A stretch of 25,047 nt of DNA, from contig JAWLHF010000046.1 of the NCBI GenBank assembly GCA_041690515.1, forward strand, positions 1-25,047, given 5' to 3'. Position numbers and translations under genes: made by a program. Of the stretch, positions 17,106-23,908 are shown in pieces. The notes beneath the pieces are model-generated. The model saw nothing but the letters and a program-made list of their open reading frames with translations. It ran no database searches and was not told where the DNA came from. Origin of the DNA: BRH-c25 sp041690515. Lineage in GTDB: Bacteria; Bacillota; Clostridia; Lutisporales; Lutisporaceae. Each line of letters starts with the position of its first letter. Position 1 is the first letter of the stretch.

Positions 17106-17510
17106 TTGGATTTTGAATTGAGAATCGGAATGTCAGCACAAGTAGAAAAAACTGTTAGTGAAGATGATACAGCTGTCAGGTTCGGCAGCGGAGGCGTGAG
17201 GGTTTTTGCAACACCTATGATGATAGCTCTTATGGAAAATGCTGCACTTAATGCCGTTGATCCGCATTTTACAGAGGGTTATGCTACTGTAGGACTAAGC
17301 CTGGATGTAAAACATATGGCAGCAACTCCGGTTGGTATGAAAGTCACTGCCAGAGCGGAATTGATAAACATAGAAGGCAAAAAGCTTAGTTTTAAGATAG
17401 AAGCATATGACGAGGTTGAGAAGATAGGTGAGGGTACCCATGAAAGATACATTATAGGGCTTGATAAGTTTCTTGAAAGGACGGGTAGAAAAGGAAGAAA
17501 TATTGTATAA
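17106..17510 (+). CDS. Hotdog-fold acyl-CoA thioesterase of the FlK (fluoroacetyl-CoA thioesterase-like) group
   Basis: The TTG at 17106 is favoured because GGAGTGAT (17094-17101) stands just upstream; the GTG at 17097 lies inside this site. The 134-residue product fits a single hotdog domain. Residues aligned with the FlK catalytic triad are visible as T36 (VFATP), E44 (LMENAA) and H70 (VKHMAATPVG). Family members hydrolyse short acyl-CoA thioesters; FlK itself prefers fluoroacetyl-CoA, but most relatives have undefined substrates. Its place just before propionate-metabolism genes suggests a role with short acyl-CoAs such as propionyl- or methylmalonyl-CoA, which is inference. It stands between the ftsH terminator and a likely promoter at 17573, so it may be a single-gene unit. 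Confidence 0.82.
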   Translation: MDFELRIGMSAQVEKTVSEDDTAVRFGSGGVRVFATPMMIALMENAALNAVDPHFTEGYATVGLSLDVKHMAATPVGMKVTARAELINIEGKKLSFKIEAYDEVEKIGEGTHERYIIGLDKFLERTGRKGRNIV

Positions 17511-17572
17511 TAGGTAGTGATGTGCTATGTAGATAAATTAACACAATATTTGAAAAAAAAATTCAAAAATAG

Positions 17573-17602
17573 TACACAGTCCAACCATTAATATGGTAAT
17601 AT
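17573..17602 (+). promoter_or_regulatory. Candidate promoter of the methylmalonyl-CoA mutase operon
   Basis: TACACA (17573-17578, 4 of 6) and TAATAT (17597-17602, 4 of 6), 18 bases apart, with an extended -10 TG at 17594-17595. It would give a leader of about 140 bases. No cobalamin riboswitch signature was found in that leader although the enzyme needs B12. Confidence 0.35.
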
Positions 17603-17622
17603 AGAAAAAGAAGAAGGAAAAC

Positions 17623-17686
17623 TTGCAAAATGATTTAGCAAATGAAATTTTTACTTCATTATCTTATTTTATTTGCAGGTTTGCAA
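17623..17686 (+). promoter_or_regulatory. Nested inverted repeats in the leader of the mutase operon
   Basis: TTGCAAA (17623-17629) pairs with TTTGCAA (17680-17686); inside, GCAAAT (17638-17643) can pair with ATTTGC (17671-17676), and AATGAA (17641-17646) with TTCATT (17655-17660). The last two share three bases and are partly exclusive. This might be an operator or an RNA fold. AT-rich DNA yields such pairs often, so confidence is low. Confidence 0.3.
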
Positions 17687-17747
17687 TAATTCAGATTATA
17701 CGTCTTAGAATTTACTAGCTATTCTCAAATCATTAAGGAGGGTAAAT

Positions 17748-19427
17748 ATGTTCGACAAGGAAAAGTTAGGACAGCAGAAGAAGACCTATGAGCAATGGGA
17801 GAAAAAAGTCAATGAAAAGGTAGCTGCCAAACAGCCTGAAAGGAAGAAGGAGTTTGAGACTTCATCAGGTATCAAGGTGAAAAGGGCTTATACCCCTGAA
17901 GACATTGAGAACCTTGATTATGAAAAGGATTTGTCATACCCCGGGGAATACCCATATACAAGAGGCGTACAGCCTACCATGTACAGGGGTAAGTTCTGGA
18001 CTATGAGACAGTATGCAGGTTTTGCAACGGCTGAAGAATCAAACCAAAGGTATAAGTACCTTTTGGAACAGGGACAGACAGGACTCAGCGTAGCATTTGA
18101 CCTTCCTACACAGATAGGTTATGATTCGGATCATCCACTTTCTGAAGGGGAAGTAGGAAAGGTCGGAGTTGCTATAGATTCTCTCAAAGATATGGAAATA
18201 CTTTTTAATGGTATTCCTCTTGATAAAGTAAGCACGTCAATGACGATAAACGCTCCTGCTTCAGTGCTCCTGGCGATGTACATCGCAGTTGCTGAAAAGC
18301 AGGGTGTTTCATCAGACCAACTCTCAGGTACCATACAAAATGATATACTCAAGGAGTATATTGCGAGAGGAACATACATATTCCCGGTTGAACCATCAAT
18401 GAGACTTATAACCAATATATTTGAATATTGTTCAAAACATGTTCCCAAATGGAACACAATATCCATAAGCGGATATCATATAAGGGAAGCAGGCTCGACA
18501 GCAGCACAGGAAGTAGCATTTACTCTGGCTGACGGTATTGCCTATGTTGAGGCTGCAATAAAGGCAGGCCTTGATGTGGATGATTTTGCTCCAAGATTGT
18601 CTTTCTTCTTCAACGCACATAATGATCTGTTGGAAGAAGTAGCTAAGTTTAGAGCTGCAAGAAGACTCTGGGCAAAGATCATGAAAGAGAGATTCAATGC
18701 TAAGAGCCCGAAATCAATGATGTTAAGATTCCATACCCAGACTGGAGGTTGTACCCTGACTGCACAGCAGCCGGACAACAATATAGTCAGAGTGGCAATA
18801 CAGACTCTGGCAGCAGTACTGGGAGGAACTCAGTCATTGCATACCAACTCCAGGGATGAAGCTCTTGCCCTCCCTACAGAGGATTCGGTAAGAATCGCAT
18901 TGAGAACTCAGCAAATCGTTGCGTATGAAAGCGGAGTAACTGAAACTGTAGACCCTCTTGCAGGTTCTTACTATATTGAAAGCCTGACAGATCAGATAGA
19001 GCAGAAGGCAGTAGAGTATATAGGCAAGATCGACGAATTAGGCGGTGCTGCAAAGGCAATAGACAGGGGCTATGTACAGCAGGAGATACAGGACAGTGCT
19101 TATAAATATCAGAAGGAAATCGAGGCAGGAGATAGGATAGTAGTAGGAATGAACAAGTTCCAGATAAAAGAAGCAAGTCCTAAAGGCCTCCTGAAGGTTG
19201 ATCCTATAGTGGGCGAGCTTCAGAAGAAGAAGCTTGAGGACCTAAGAAAAGAAAGGGATAACGCAAAGGTAGAGGAAGCTCTGGAGAGCTTAAGAAAAGC
19301 CGCAAAGAGCGATGACAACCTTATGCCGTTGATTCTTGAAGCAGTAAAGGCATATGCTACATTGGGCGAAATCTGCGGAGTCTTAAGGGAAGTATTCGGA
19401 GAATATCAGCAGTCGATAGTACTGTAA
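17748..19427 (+). CDS. mcmA1: Methylmalonyl-CoA mutase, large (catalytic) subunit of the split type
   Basis: With its B12 subunit it interconverts succinyl-CoA and (R)-methylmalonyl-CoA by a radical carbon-skeleton rearrangement. The ATG at 17748 follows AAGGAGGG. The 559-residue product is only the TIM-barrel substrate domain; the B12 domain is encoded separately at 19611. Family motifs: PTMYRGKFWTMRQYAG with the substrate-contacting Tyr, GLSVAFDLPTQIGYDSDHP, GTIQNDILKEY, EPSMR and ISGYHIREAGSTA with the His near the cobalt. TMY and PSMR agree with methylmalonyl-CoA rather than isobutyryl-CoA mutases, as does the neighbourhood (epimerase, decarboxylase, MeaB). It heads an operon of about 7 kb. 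Confidence 0.95.
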   Translation: MFDKEKLGQQKKTYEQWEKKVNEKVAAKQPERKKEFETSSGIKVKRAYTPEDIENLDYEKDLSYPGEYPYTRGVQPTMYRGKFWTMRQYAGFATAEESNQRYKYLLEQGQTGLSVAFDLPTQIGYDSDHPLSEGEVGKVGVAIDSLKDMEILFNGIPLDKVSTSMTINAPASVLLAMYIAVAEKQGVSSDQLSGTIQNDILKEYIARGTYIFPVEPSMRLITNIFEYCSKHVPKWNTISISGYHIREAGSTAAQEVAFTLADGIAYVEAAIKAGLDVDDFAPRLSFFFNAHNDLLEEVAKFRAARRLWAKIMKERFNAKSPKSMMLRFHTQTGGCTLTAQQPDNNIVRVAIQTLAAVLGGTQSLHTNSRDEALALPTEDSVRIALRTQQIVAYESGVTETVDPLAGSYYIESLTDQIEQKAVEYIGKIDELGGAAKAIDRGYVQQEIQDSAYKYQKEIEAGDRIVVGMNKFQIKEASPKGLLKVDPIVGELQKKKLEDLRKERDNAKVEEALESLRKAAKSDDNLMPLILEAVKAYATLGEICGVLREVFGEYQQSIVL

Positions 19428-19524
19428 TTTGCCACGAGCCACGTGCCGCGAGCCGCGTGCATTTAAGCAAGGCTTCTAAGGTTTTACTTAAGCACGAAGC
19501 ACGAGGCACGTAGCACGAAGCAAA
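19428..19524. repeat. Imperfect 97-base inverted repeat built of heptad units between the mutase subunit genes
   Basis: Starting directly after the mutase stop codon, the left arm (19428-19460) contains the heptads CCACGAG, CCACGTG, CCGCGAG and CCGCGTG; the right arm (19492-19524) contains GCACGAA, GCACGAG, GCACGTA and GCACGAA. The right arm's reverse complement matches the left at roughly three quarters of its 33 positions. TTAAG (19463-19467) with CTTAA (19487-19491) continues the stem inward. It is far richer in GC than its surroundings. No T-run follows, so it is not a classic terminator. It may be a mobile or dispersed short repeat, or an mRNA stability element. Confidence 0.75.
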
Positions 19525-19610
19525 AAGTATCAATACCCACGTATTTTGTGTAGCATTTTATTATGATAGATATTGAATTTAAATAGAATAATCGTTAGGA
19601 GGTTTTGAAT

Positions 19611-20006
19611 TTGGATAGACCTATCAGAGTGGTAGTTGCAAAACCCGGTCTTGATGGACATGACAGGGGTGCTAAAGTTGTTGCAAGAGCATTGAGGGAT
19701 GCAGGTATGGAGGTTATATATACCGGTTTGAGGCAGACCCCTGAGCAGATAGTAGAAACAGCTATACAGGAGGATGCTGATTGTGTAGCTATGAGTATAT
19801 TGTCAGGTGCCCATAATCATCTTTTTCCAAGAGTAGTTAATCTTCTTAAGGAAAAAGGAGCTGATGACATTCTGGTTGTTGGAGGAGGAGTAATTCCTGA
19901 GGATGATATCCCGGGGCTTGTAGAAGCAGGAGTTGCAGCTATATTCACACCTGGTACTCCTACATCTGTGACAATTGAATTTATAAAGAATAATATCAAA
20001 AGATAA
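19611..20006 (+). CDS. mcmA2: Methylmalonyl-CoA mutase, small (B12-binding) subunit
   Basis: This subunit carries adenosylcobalamin for the catalytic subunit at 17748. TTG at 19611 is eight bases from AGGAGG (19597-19602); the in-frame TTG at 19605 is only two bases from it, so 19611 is favoured and gives the common N-terminus MDRPIRVVVAKPG. The 131-residue product is one flavodoxin-like cobalamin-binding domain with the D-x-H-x-x-G motif (DGHDRG) whose His is the lower cobalt ligand, SILSGAHN in the nucleotide-tail pocket, and VVGGGVIP. Size matches split mutases of archaea and some Firmicutes. Unusually, 183 bases with a large hairpin part it from its partner gene, so stoichiometry may be set after transcription. 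Confidence 0.95.
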   Translation: MDRPIRVVVAKPGLDGHDRGAKVVARALRDAGMEVIYTGLRQTPEQIVETAIQEDADCVAMSILSGAHNHLFPRVVNLLKEKGADDILVVGGGVIPEDDIPGLVEAGVAAIFTPGTPTSVTIEFIKNNIKR

Positions 20007-20020
20007 TACAGGAGATTGAT

Positions 20021-20971
20021 ATGGATATTAAGGCAGGCTTGCTGAAAAAGGACAAGAGAGCTGCCGCACGACTTATATCAATGATGGAAAATGGAGATGC
20101 GGAAGCAGTACGCATAATAAAGGAGTGCTACAGCTTGACCGGTAATGCCAGAGTAATCGGCATAACAGGACCACCGGGAGCCGGCAAGAGTACCGTGACC
20201 GACAAGCTTGCCAAGGAGCTCCGGAAAAAAGGAAAACAGGTAGGAATAGTAGCAGTTGATCCTACAAGTCCTTTTACAGGGGGAGCAATCCTTGGAGACA
20301 GGGTCAGGATGACGGATTTAAGTACGGACCCGGGAGTTTTTATAAGAAGCATGGGTACTCGCGGTGCCCTTGGAGGCTTGTCAAAAGCAGCCCATGGAGC
20401 AGTAAAGATTCTGGATATATACGGAATGGACTATATCTTCATTGAGACAGTCGGTGTAGGACAATCCGAGATAGATATCGTGAAGCTTGCAGATACAGTA
20501 TTGATGGTAATGGTTCCGGGGCTGGGAGATGACATACAGGCAATAAAAGCCGGCATTATGGAAATTGGCGATGTTTTTGCAGTAAACAAATCCGACAGAG
20601 AAGGTGCGGAGCGTACCGCCACTGAGATAGAAGCCATGCTGGACTTCAATAGGAATGAAGGCTACAGGCCGCCGGTTCTGAATATAGTTGCCAAGGAAAA
20701 CAAAGGAATAGAAGAGCTGCTGGAGCTTATTGAAAAACACTGGGAATATCAGAAGGACAGCGGAAGCTATATACATAAGAAAATTGGCCGGTTAAGAACA
20801 GAAATAATGGATATTTTCAGAGATACTGTCATGAGGACGGTATATACCCTTGGAAGTGATACCGGCATTATTGAAGAGCTTGCGCAAAAGGTCATGGACA
20901 AACAATTGGATCCATATTCTGCTGCAGACAAGCTGATGGATGAATTCACAAAAAAACGACAGCATAACTAA
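20021..20971 (+). CDS. meaB: MeaB/ArgK-type G-protein chaperone of methylmalonyl-CoA mutase
   Basis: MeaB proteins gate the loading of adenosylcobalamin onto the mutase and guard it from inactivation, using GTP. The ATG at 20021 follows CAGGAGAT and lies 14 bases after the B12 subunit gene. The 316-residue product has the P-loop GPPGAGKST (50-58), the ArgK-type VAVDPTSPFTGGAILGDRVR (switch region), METVGVGQSE-like segment FIETVGVGQSEID, and the base-recognition motif NKSD. The C-terminal helical dimerisation arm is present. Older annotations call this family LAO/AO transport ATPase or ArgK kinase; the operon context makes the mutase-chaperone role secure. Confidence 0.95.
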   Translation: MDIKAGLLKKDKRAAARLISMMENGDAEAVRIIKECYSLTGNARVIGITGPPGAGKSTVTDKLAKELRKKGKQVGIVAVDPTSPFTGGAILGDRVRMTDLSTDPGVFIRSMGTRGALGGLSKAAHGAVKILDIYGMDYIFIETVGVGQSEIDIVKLADTVLMVMVPGLGDDIQAIKAGIMEIGDVFAVNKSDREGAERTATEIEAMLDFNRNEGYRPPVLNIVAKENKGIEELLELIEKHWEYQKDSGSYIHKKIGRLRTEIMDIFRDTVMRTVYTLGSDTGIIEELAQKVMDKQLDPYSAADKLMDEFTKKRQHN

Positions 20972-21042
20972 TAAAAGCATTCAAACTAATAGATACTTGT
21001 ATATGAAATAAAGGAATATATTAAGTGAAAGGAGGTACTGAA

Positions 21043-21444
21043 ATGGTTAAGAAGGTAGACCATATAGGCATTGCAGTGAGCAATCTTGATGAAGCGGTGA
21101 AGCTTTACAAAGATGTTCTGGGATTGGAACTTCATGGTACTGAAGTAGTTGAGGAGCAGAAGGTAAAGGTTGCATTCCTTCCGGTAGGAGATACTGAGGT
21201 AGAACTATTGGAATCAACTTCTCCCGATGGACCTATTGCCAGATTTATTGAGGCGAAAGGCCAGGGAATTCAACATATAGCATTCAGAGTGGACGACATA
21301 GAAGCAGCATTGGAAGAAATGAAAGCTAAAGGTATGAGGCTTATTGATGAAAAGCCAAGATACGGAGCTGGTGGTGCGAGGATAGCATTCCTTCATCCTA
21401 AGAGCACTAATGGTGTTTTGATAGAACTTTGCGAGAGAAAGTAA
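21043..21444 (+). CDS. mce: Methylmalonyl-CoA epimerase
   Basis: It interconverts (R)- and (S)-methylmalonyl-CoA, linking the mutase (R form) to the decarboxylase (S form). The ATG at 21043 follows GAAAGGAGGT; a GTG at 21025 would place the start before this site. The 133-residue product is a vicinal-oxygen-chelate protein with two beta-alpha-beta-beta-beta halves. Metal ligands are recognisable: H7 in VDHIGIAV, the His in GIQHIAFRV, and the Glu in VLIELCE near the C-terminus. Length is typical. A 71-base gap separates it from meaB, without a visible terminator, so it probably belongs to the same operon. Confidence 0.95.
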   Translation: MVKKVDHIGIAVSNLDEAVKLYKDVLGLELHGTEVVEEQKVKVAFLPVGDTEVELLESTSPDGPIARFIEAKGQGIQHIAFRVDDIEAALEEMKAKGMRLIDEKPRYGAGGARIAFLHPKSTNGVLIELCERK

Positions 21445-21470
21445 TAGCTTTATGAAATGGAGGAGATTCA

Positions 21471-23018
21471 ATGTCAGTTGATAGAATCAGCGATTTACAT
21501 GACAGGTTGGACAAGATAACCGAGGGCGGCGGAGCTTCCAGAATAGAGAAGCAGCACAAAGCCGGAAAGCTGACAGCAAGGGAAAGAATCAATCTGCTTA
21601 TGGATCCTGGAAGTTTTGTGGAGATAGATGCATTTGTTAAACACAGGTGCAACCAATTCGGCATGGAGACTATGGAAGCTCCCGCTGAAGGTGTTATTAC
21701 AGGCTACGGTACCGTAGACAGCAGGCTGGTATATGTGTATGCGCAGGATTTTACCGTTGTAGGAGGATCCCTGGGCGAAATGCATGCAAAGAAGATTTGC
21801 AAGGTATTGGACCTGGCTCTTAAAATGGGAGCACCTGTTGTTGGAATCAATGACTCAGGCGGAGCAAGAATACAGGAGGGTGTTGATGCCCTTTCAGGAT
21901 ACGGACAGATATTCTACAGGAACACAATTGCATCAGGGGTCATTCCACAGATATCTGTAATTATGGGGCCATGTGCAGGAGGAGCTGTGTATTCTCCGGC
22001 ACTTACCGATTTTATATTTATGGTTGACAAGACCAGCCAGATGTTCATAACAGGACCACAGGTCATAAAGACAGTCACAGGGGAAGAGGTTTCTTCAGAA
22101 GACCTCGGTGGTGCAATGACTCACAATAGAACAAGCGGTGTTGCTCACTTCATCAGTCCTGATGAAAAGGCTTGTATAGAAGATATAAAGAGGCTTTTAA
22201 GCTTCCTGCCTTCAAATAACTTGGAGACTGCACCTGTATTCGAGACAGGGGATGACCTTAATAGAATAGAAGAGGCATTAAACACAATAGTACCTGACAA
22301 TCCGAACAAACCTTATGATATGAAGGATATAATCAAAGCTATAGTTGATAATGGCGATTTTATGGAAGTCCAGCCTTATTATGCACAGAATATTATCACA
22401 GGATATGCAAGGATAAACGGTGCGAGTATAGGTATAATAGCAAACCAGCCTAAGGTATTGGCAGGCTGCCTGGATATAAACGCTTCAGATAAAGCGGGAA
22501 GATTCATAAGAACATGCGATGCATTTAATGTTCCTATATTGAATCTTGTTGATGTACCTGGCTTCCTTCCGGGAACAAATCAGGAGTACGGCGGAATAAT
22601 CAGGCATGGAGCTAAGATGCTTTATGCATATTCTGAAGCAACAGTTCCAAAGGTTACAATGGTTGTGAGAAAAGCATACGGAGGAGCTTATCTTGCAATG
22701 TGCAGCAAGGACCTTGGAGCAGATATGGTATTTGCATGGCCTATGGCTGAAATTGCCGTAATGGGACCTGAAGGTGCTGCAAACATCATATTCAAGAAGG
22801 ATATAGAAAGTGCCGAGAATCCTGCACAAGCCAGAACAGAGAAAATACAGGAGTACAGAGATAAGTTCGCTACACCTTACATAGCAGCGAGCAGAGGCTT
22901 TGTCGATGCGGTCATAGAGCCTTCGGAAACAAGACAGAGACTGGCAAGTGCCTTCGAGATGCTTGCAAGTAAGAGAGAGAACAGACCGGCGAAAAAACAT
23001 GGCAACCTCCCGGTTTAA
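21471..23018 (+). CDS. mmdA: Methylmalonyl-CoA decarboxylase alpha subunit (carboxyltransferase)
   Basis: It moves the carboxyl group of (S)-methylmalonyl-CoA to biotin on the carrier subunit, giving propionyl-CoA. The ATG at 21471 follows GGAGGAG. The 515-residue product is a single-chain acyl-CoA carboxyltransferase with two crotonase-like halves. Oxyanion-hole regions are seen at GGARIQEGV and GPCAGGAVYSPAL in the first half and at KAYGGAYLAM in the second; the N-terminal HKAGKLTARERI is typical. By sequence alone it could be a propionyl-CoA carboxylase beta subunit, but the neighbouring membrane subunits and the lack of a biotin carboxylase make the decarboxylase far more likely. Confidence 0.94.
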   Translation: MSVDRISDLHDRLDKITEGGGASRIEKQHKAGKLTARERINLLMDPGSFVEIDAFVKHRCNQFGMETMEAPAEGVITGYGTVDSRLVYVYAQDFTVVGGSLGEMHAKKICKVLDLALKMGAPVVGINDSGGARIQEGVDALSGYGQIFYRNTIASGVIPQISVIMGPCAGGAVYSPALTDFIFMVDKTSQMFITGPQVIKTVTGEEVSSEDLGGAMTHNRTSGVAHFISPDEKACIEDIKRLLSFLPSNNLETAPVFETGDDLNRIEEALNTIVPDNPNKPYDMKDIIKAIVDNGDFMEVQPYYAQNIITGYARINGASIGIIANQPKVLAGCLDINASDKAGRFIRTCDAFNVPILNLVDVPGFLPGTNQEYGGIIRHGAKMLYAYSEATVPKVTMVVRKAYGGAYLAMCSKDLGADMVFAWPMAEIAVMGPEGAANIIFKKDIESAENPAQARTEKIQEYRDKFATPYIAASRGFVDAVIEPSETRQRLASAFEMLASKRENRPAKKHGNLPV

Positions 23019-23039
23019 TAATAGCAATGGGGTGAAAAG

Positions 23040-23411
23040 ATGACTAATTTTGGCGATACCTTAATATTTGGTTTTATAGTGACCCTTATGGGAATGGGTA
23101 TTGTATTTCTGGTACTAATCCTTCTTCAGTATATTTTAAAGGCAATGGAAGTGGTTTTCCACAAAGAGAAGAAGGTCACTGCAGAGGTAGCTCCGGTTTT
23201 GGAAGTAAAAGCGGTTGAAGCTGCTGTACCCCAGATAAGTGCTTCAGTTGCAGAAGATGATGACCAGTTGGTTGCAGTTATAACCGCTGCGGTCATATCT
23301 TGTCTTGGCGGGAACAGCAATATAATAGTCCGGAACATAAGACGGGTTGACGATATGACTCCTGCATGGGGCAGAGTAAGCAGAACGGAACAGATGGCGA
23401 CTAGGTTCTAA
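23040..23411 (+). CDS. mmdD: Na+-pumping decarboxylase small membrane subunit (OadG/MmdD family)
   Basis: The ATG at 23040 follows GGGGTGAAAAG and starts 21 bases after mmdA. The 123-residue product has one N-terminal membrane helix (about 8-33) containing the typical GFIVTLMGMGIVFLVL, then a charged variable linker and a conserved C-terminal part with AVITAAVISCLGG and RVSRTEQMATRF. In characterised pumps this subunit holds the peripheral carboxyltransferase against the membrane beta subunit and aids assembly. The order alpha, delta, biotin carrier, beta is that of the Veillonella methylmalonyl-CoA decarboxylase, though the epsilon subunit gene is not present here. Confidence 0.9.
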   Translation: MTNFGDTLIFGFIVTLMGMGIVFLVLILLQYILKAMEVVFHKEKKVTAEVAPVLEVKAVEAAVPQISASVAEDDDQLVAVITAAVISCLGGNSNIIVRNIRRVDDMTPAWGRVSRTEQMATRF

Positions 23412-23437
23412 TTATATTAATTAAGGAGGAGTATTTC

Positions 23438-23842
23438 ATGAGAAAGTTTATGATAAATGTCAATGGAAAAAGCTATGAGGTTGAGGTGGAAGAAGTAAAG
23501 GATGGTATAGTTGCAGCACCGGCATCTCAGCCTGCACCTAGGGCTGCAGCGCCTGCGCCTGCTCCTGTGGCTGCTCCGGCTCCGAAGCCTGCAGCAGCAC
23601 CGGCAGCGCCTGCAGCAGTTCCTGCAGGTGCAAGTACAGTCACTGCGCCAATGCCCGGTACGATCCTCAGCATAAATGTAAAAGCCGGAGATGCAGTGAA
23701 AAAGGGACAGGTACTTTGCATATTAGAAGCAATGAAAATGGAAAACGAAATAATGGCAGGTGGAGACGGTACAGTAGCATCTGTAAATATAAGCCAAGGG
23801 GATTCTGTAAGTACAGGACAGGTGCTGTTTGCGCTGGCGTAA
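23438..23842 (+). CDS. mmdC: Biotin carboxyl carrier subunit of methylmalonyl-CoA decarboxylase
   Basis: It shuttles carboxyl groups from the alpha subunit to the membrane beta subunit. The ATG at 23438 follows AAGGAGGAG. The 134-residue product has a short N-terminal beta segment, a flexible Ala/Pro-rich linker (about 26-64), and a biotinyl domain with EAMKME (biotin on K100) about 34 residues from the end, as is standard. The linker is much richer in GC than the rest of the region, a consequence of its Ala/Pro content and not a sign of transfer. A hairpin lies between it and the beta gene. Confidence 0.96.
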   Translation: MRKFMINVNGKSYEVEVEEVKDGIVAAPASQPAPRAAAPAPAPVAAPAPKPAAAPAAPAAVPAGASTVTAPMPGTILSINVKAGDAVKKGQVLCILEAMKMENEIMAGGDGTVASVNISQGDSVSTGQVLFALA

Positions 23843-23851
23843 TGCTTTGGA

Positions 23852-23878
23852 ACCAGGGGGAATATGGAATTCCCCGGT
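23852..23878 (+). promoter_or_regulatory. Hairpin between the biotin-carrier and beta-subunit genes
   Basis: GGGGAAT (23857-23863) pairs with ATTCCCC (23869-23875) over the loop ATGGA, and ACC (23852-23854) with GGT (23876-23878) may extend it past a two-base bulge. No T-run follows. It contains an ATG (23864) in the beta-subunit frame, so folding would hide that upstream start. Confidence 0.45.
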
Positions 23879-23908
23879 AAAGTTATAATAATGATAGGGG
23901 GAATCCAT

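Noticed and set aside
17511..17747. Cobalamin riboswitch before the mutase genes
   Set aside because: The conserved B12-box core is absent and the region is too AT-rich and short to hold the full fold.
19428..19524. CRISPR-like or rho-independent terminator reading of the heptad element
   Set aside because: Units of 7 bases without spacers are not a CRISPR array, and there is no T-run after the stem for a terminator.
21471..23018. Propionyl-CoA carboxylase beta subunit instead of decarboxylase alpha
   Set aside because: Membrane beta and delta subunits follow in the same run and no biotin carboxylase gene is present, so the decarboxylase is the better reading.
23527..23721. Minus-strand frame rich in Ala and Gly
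   Set aside because: Mirror image of the Ala/Pro-rich linker of the biotin carrier, not a gene.
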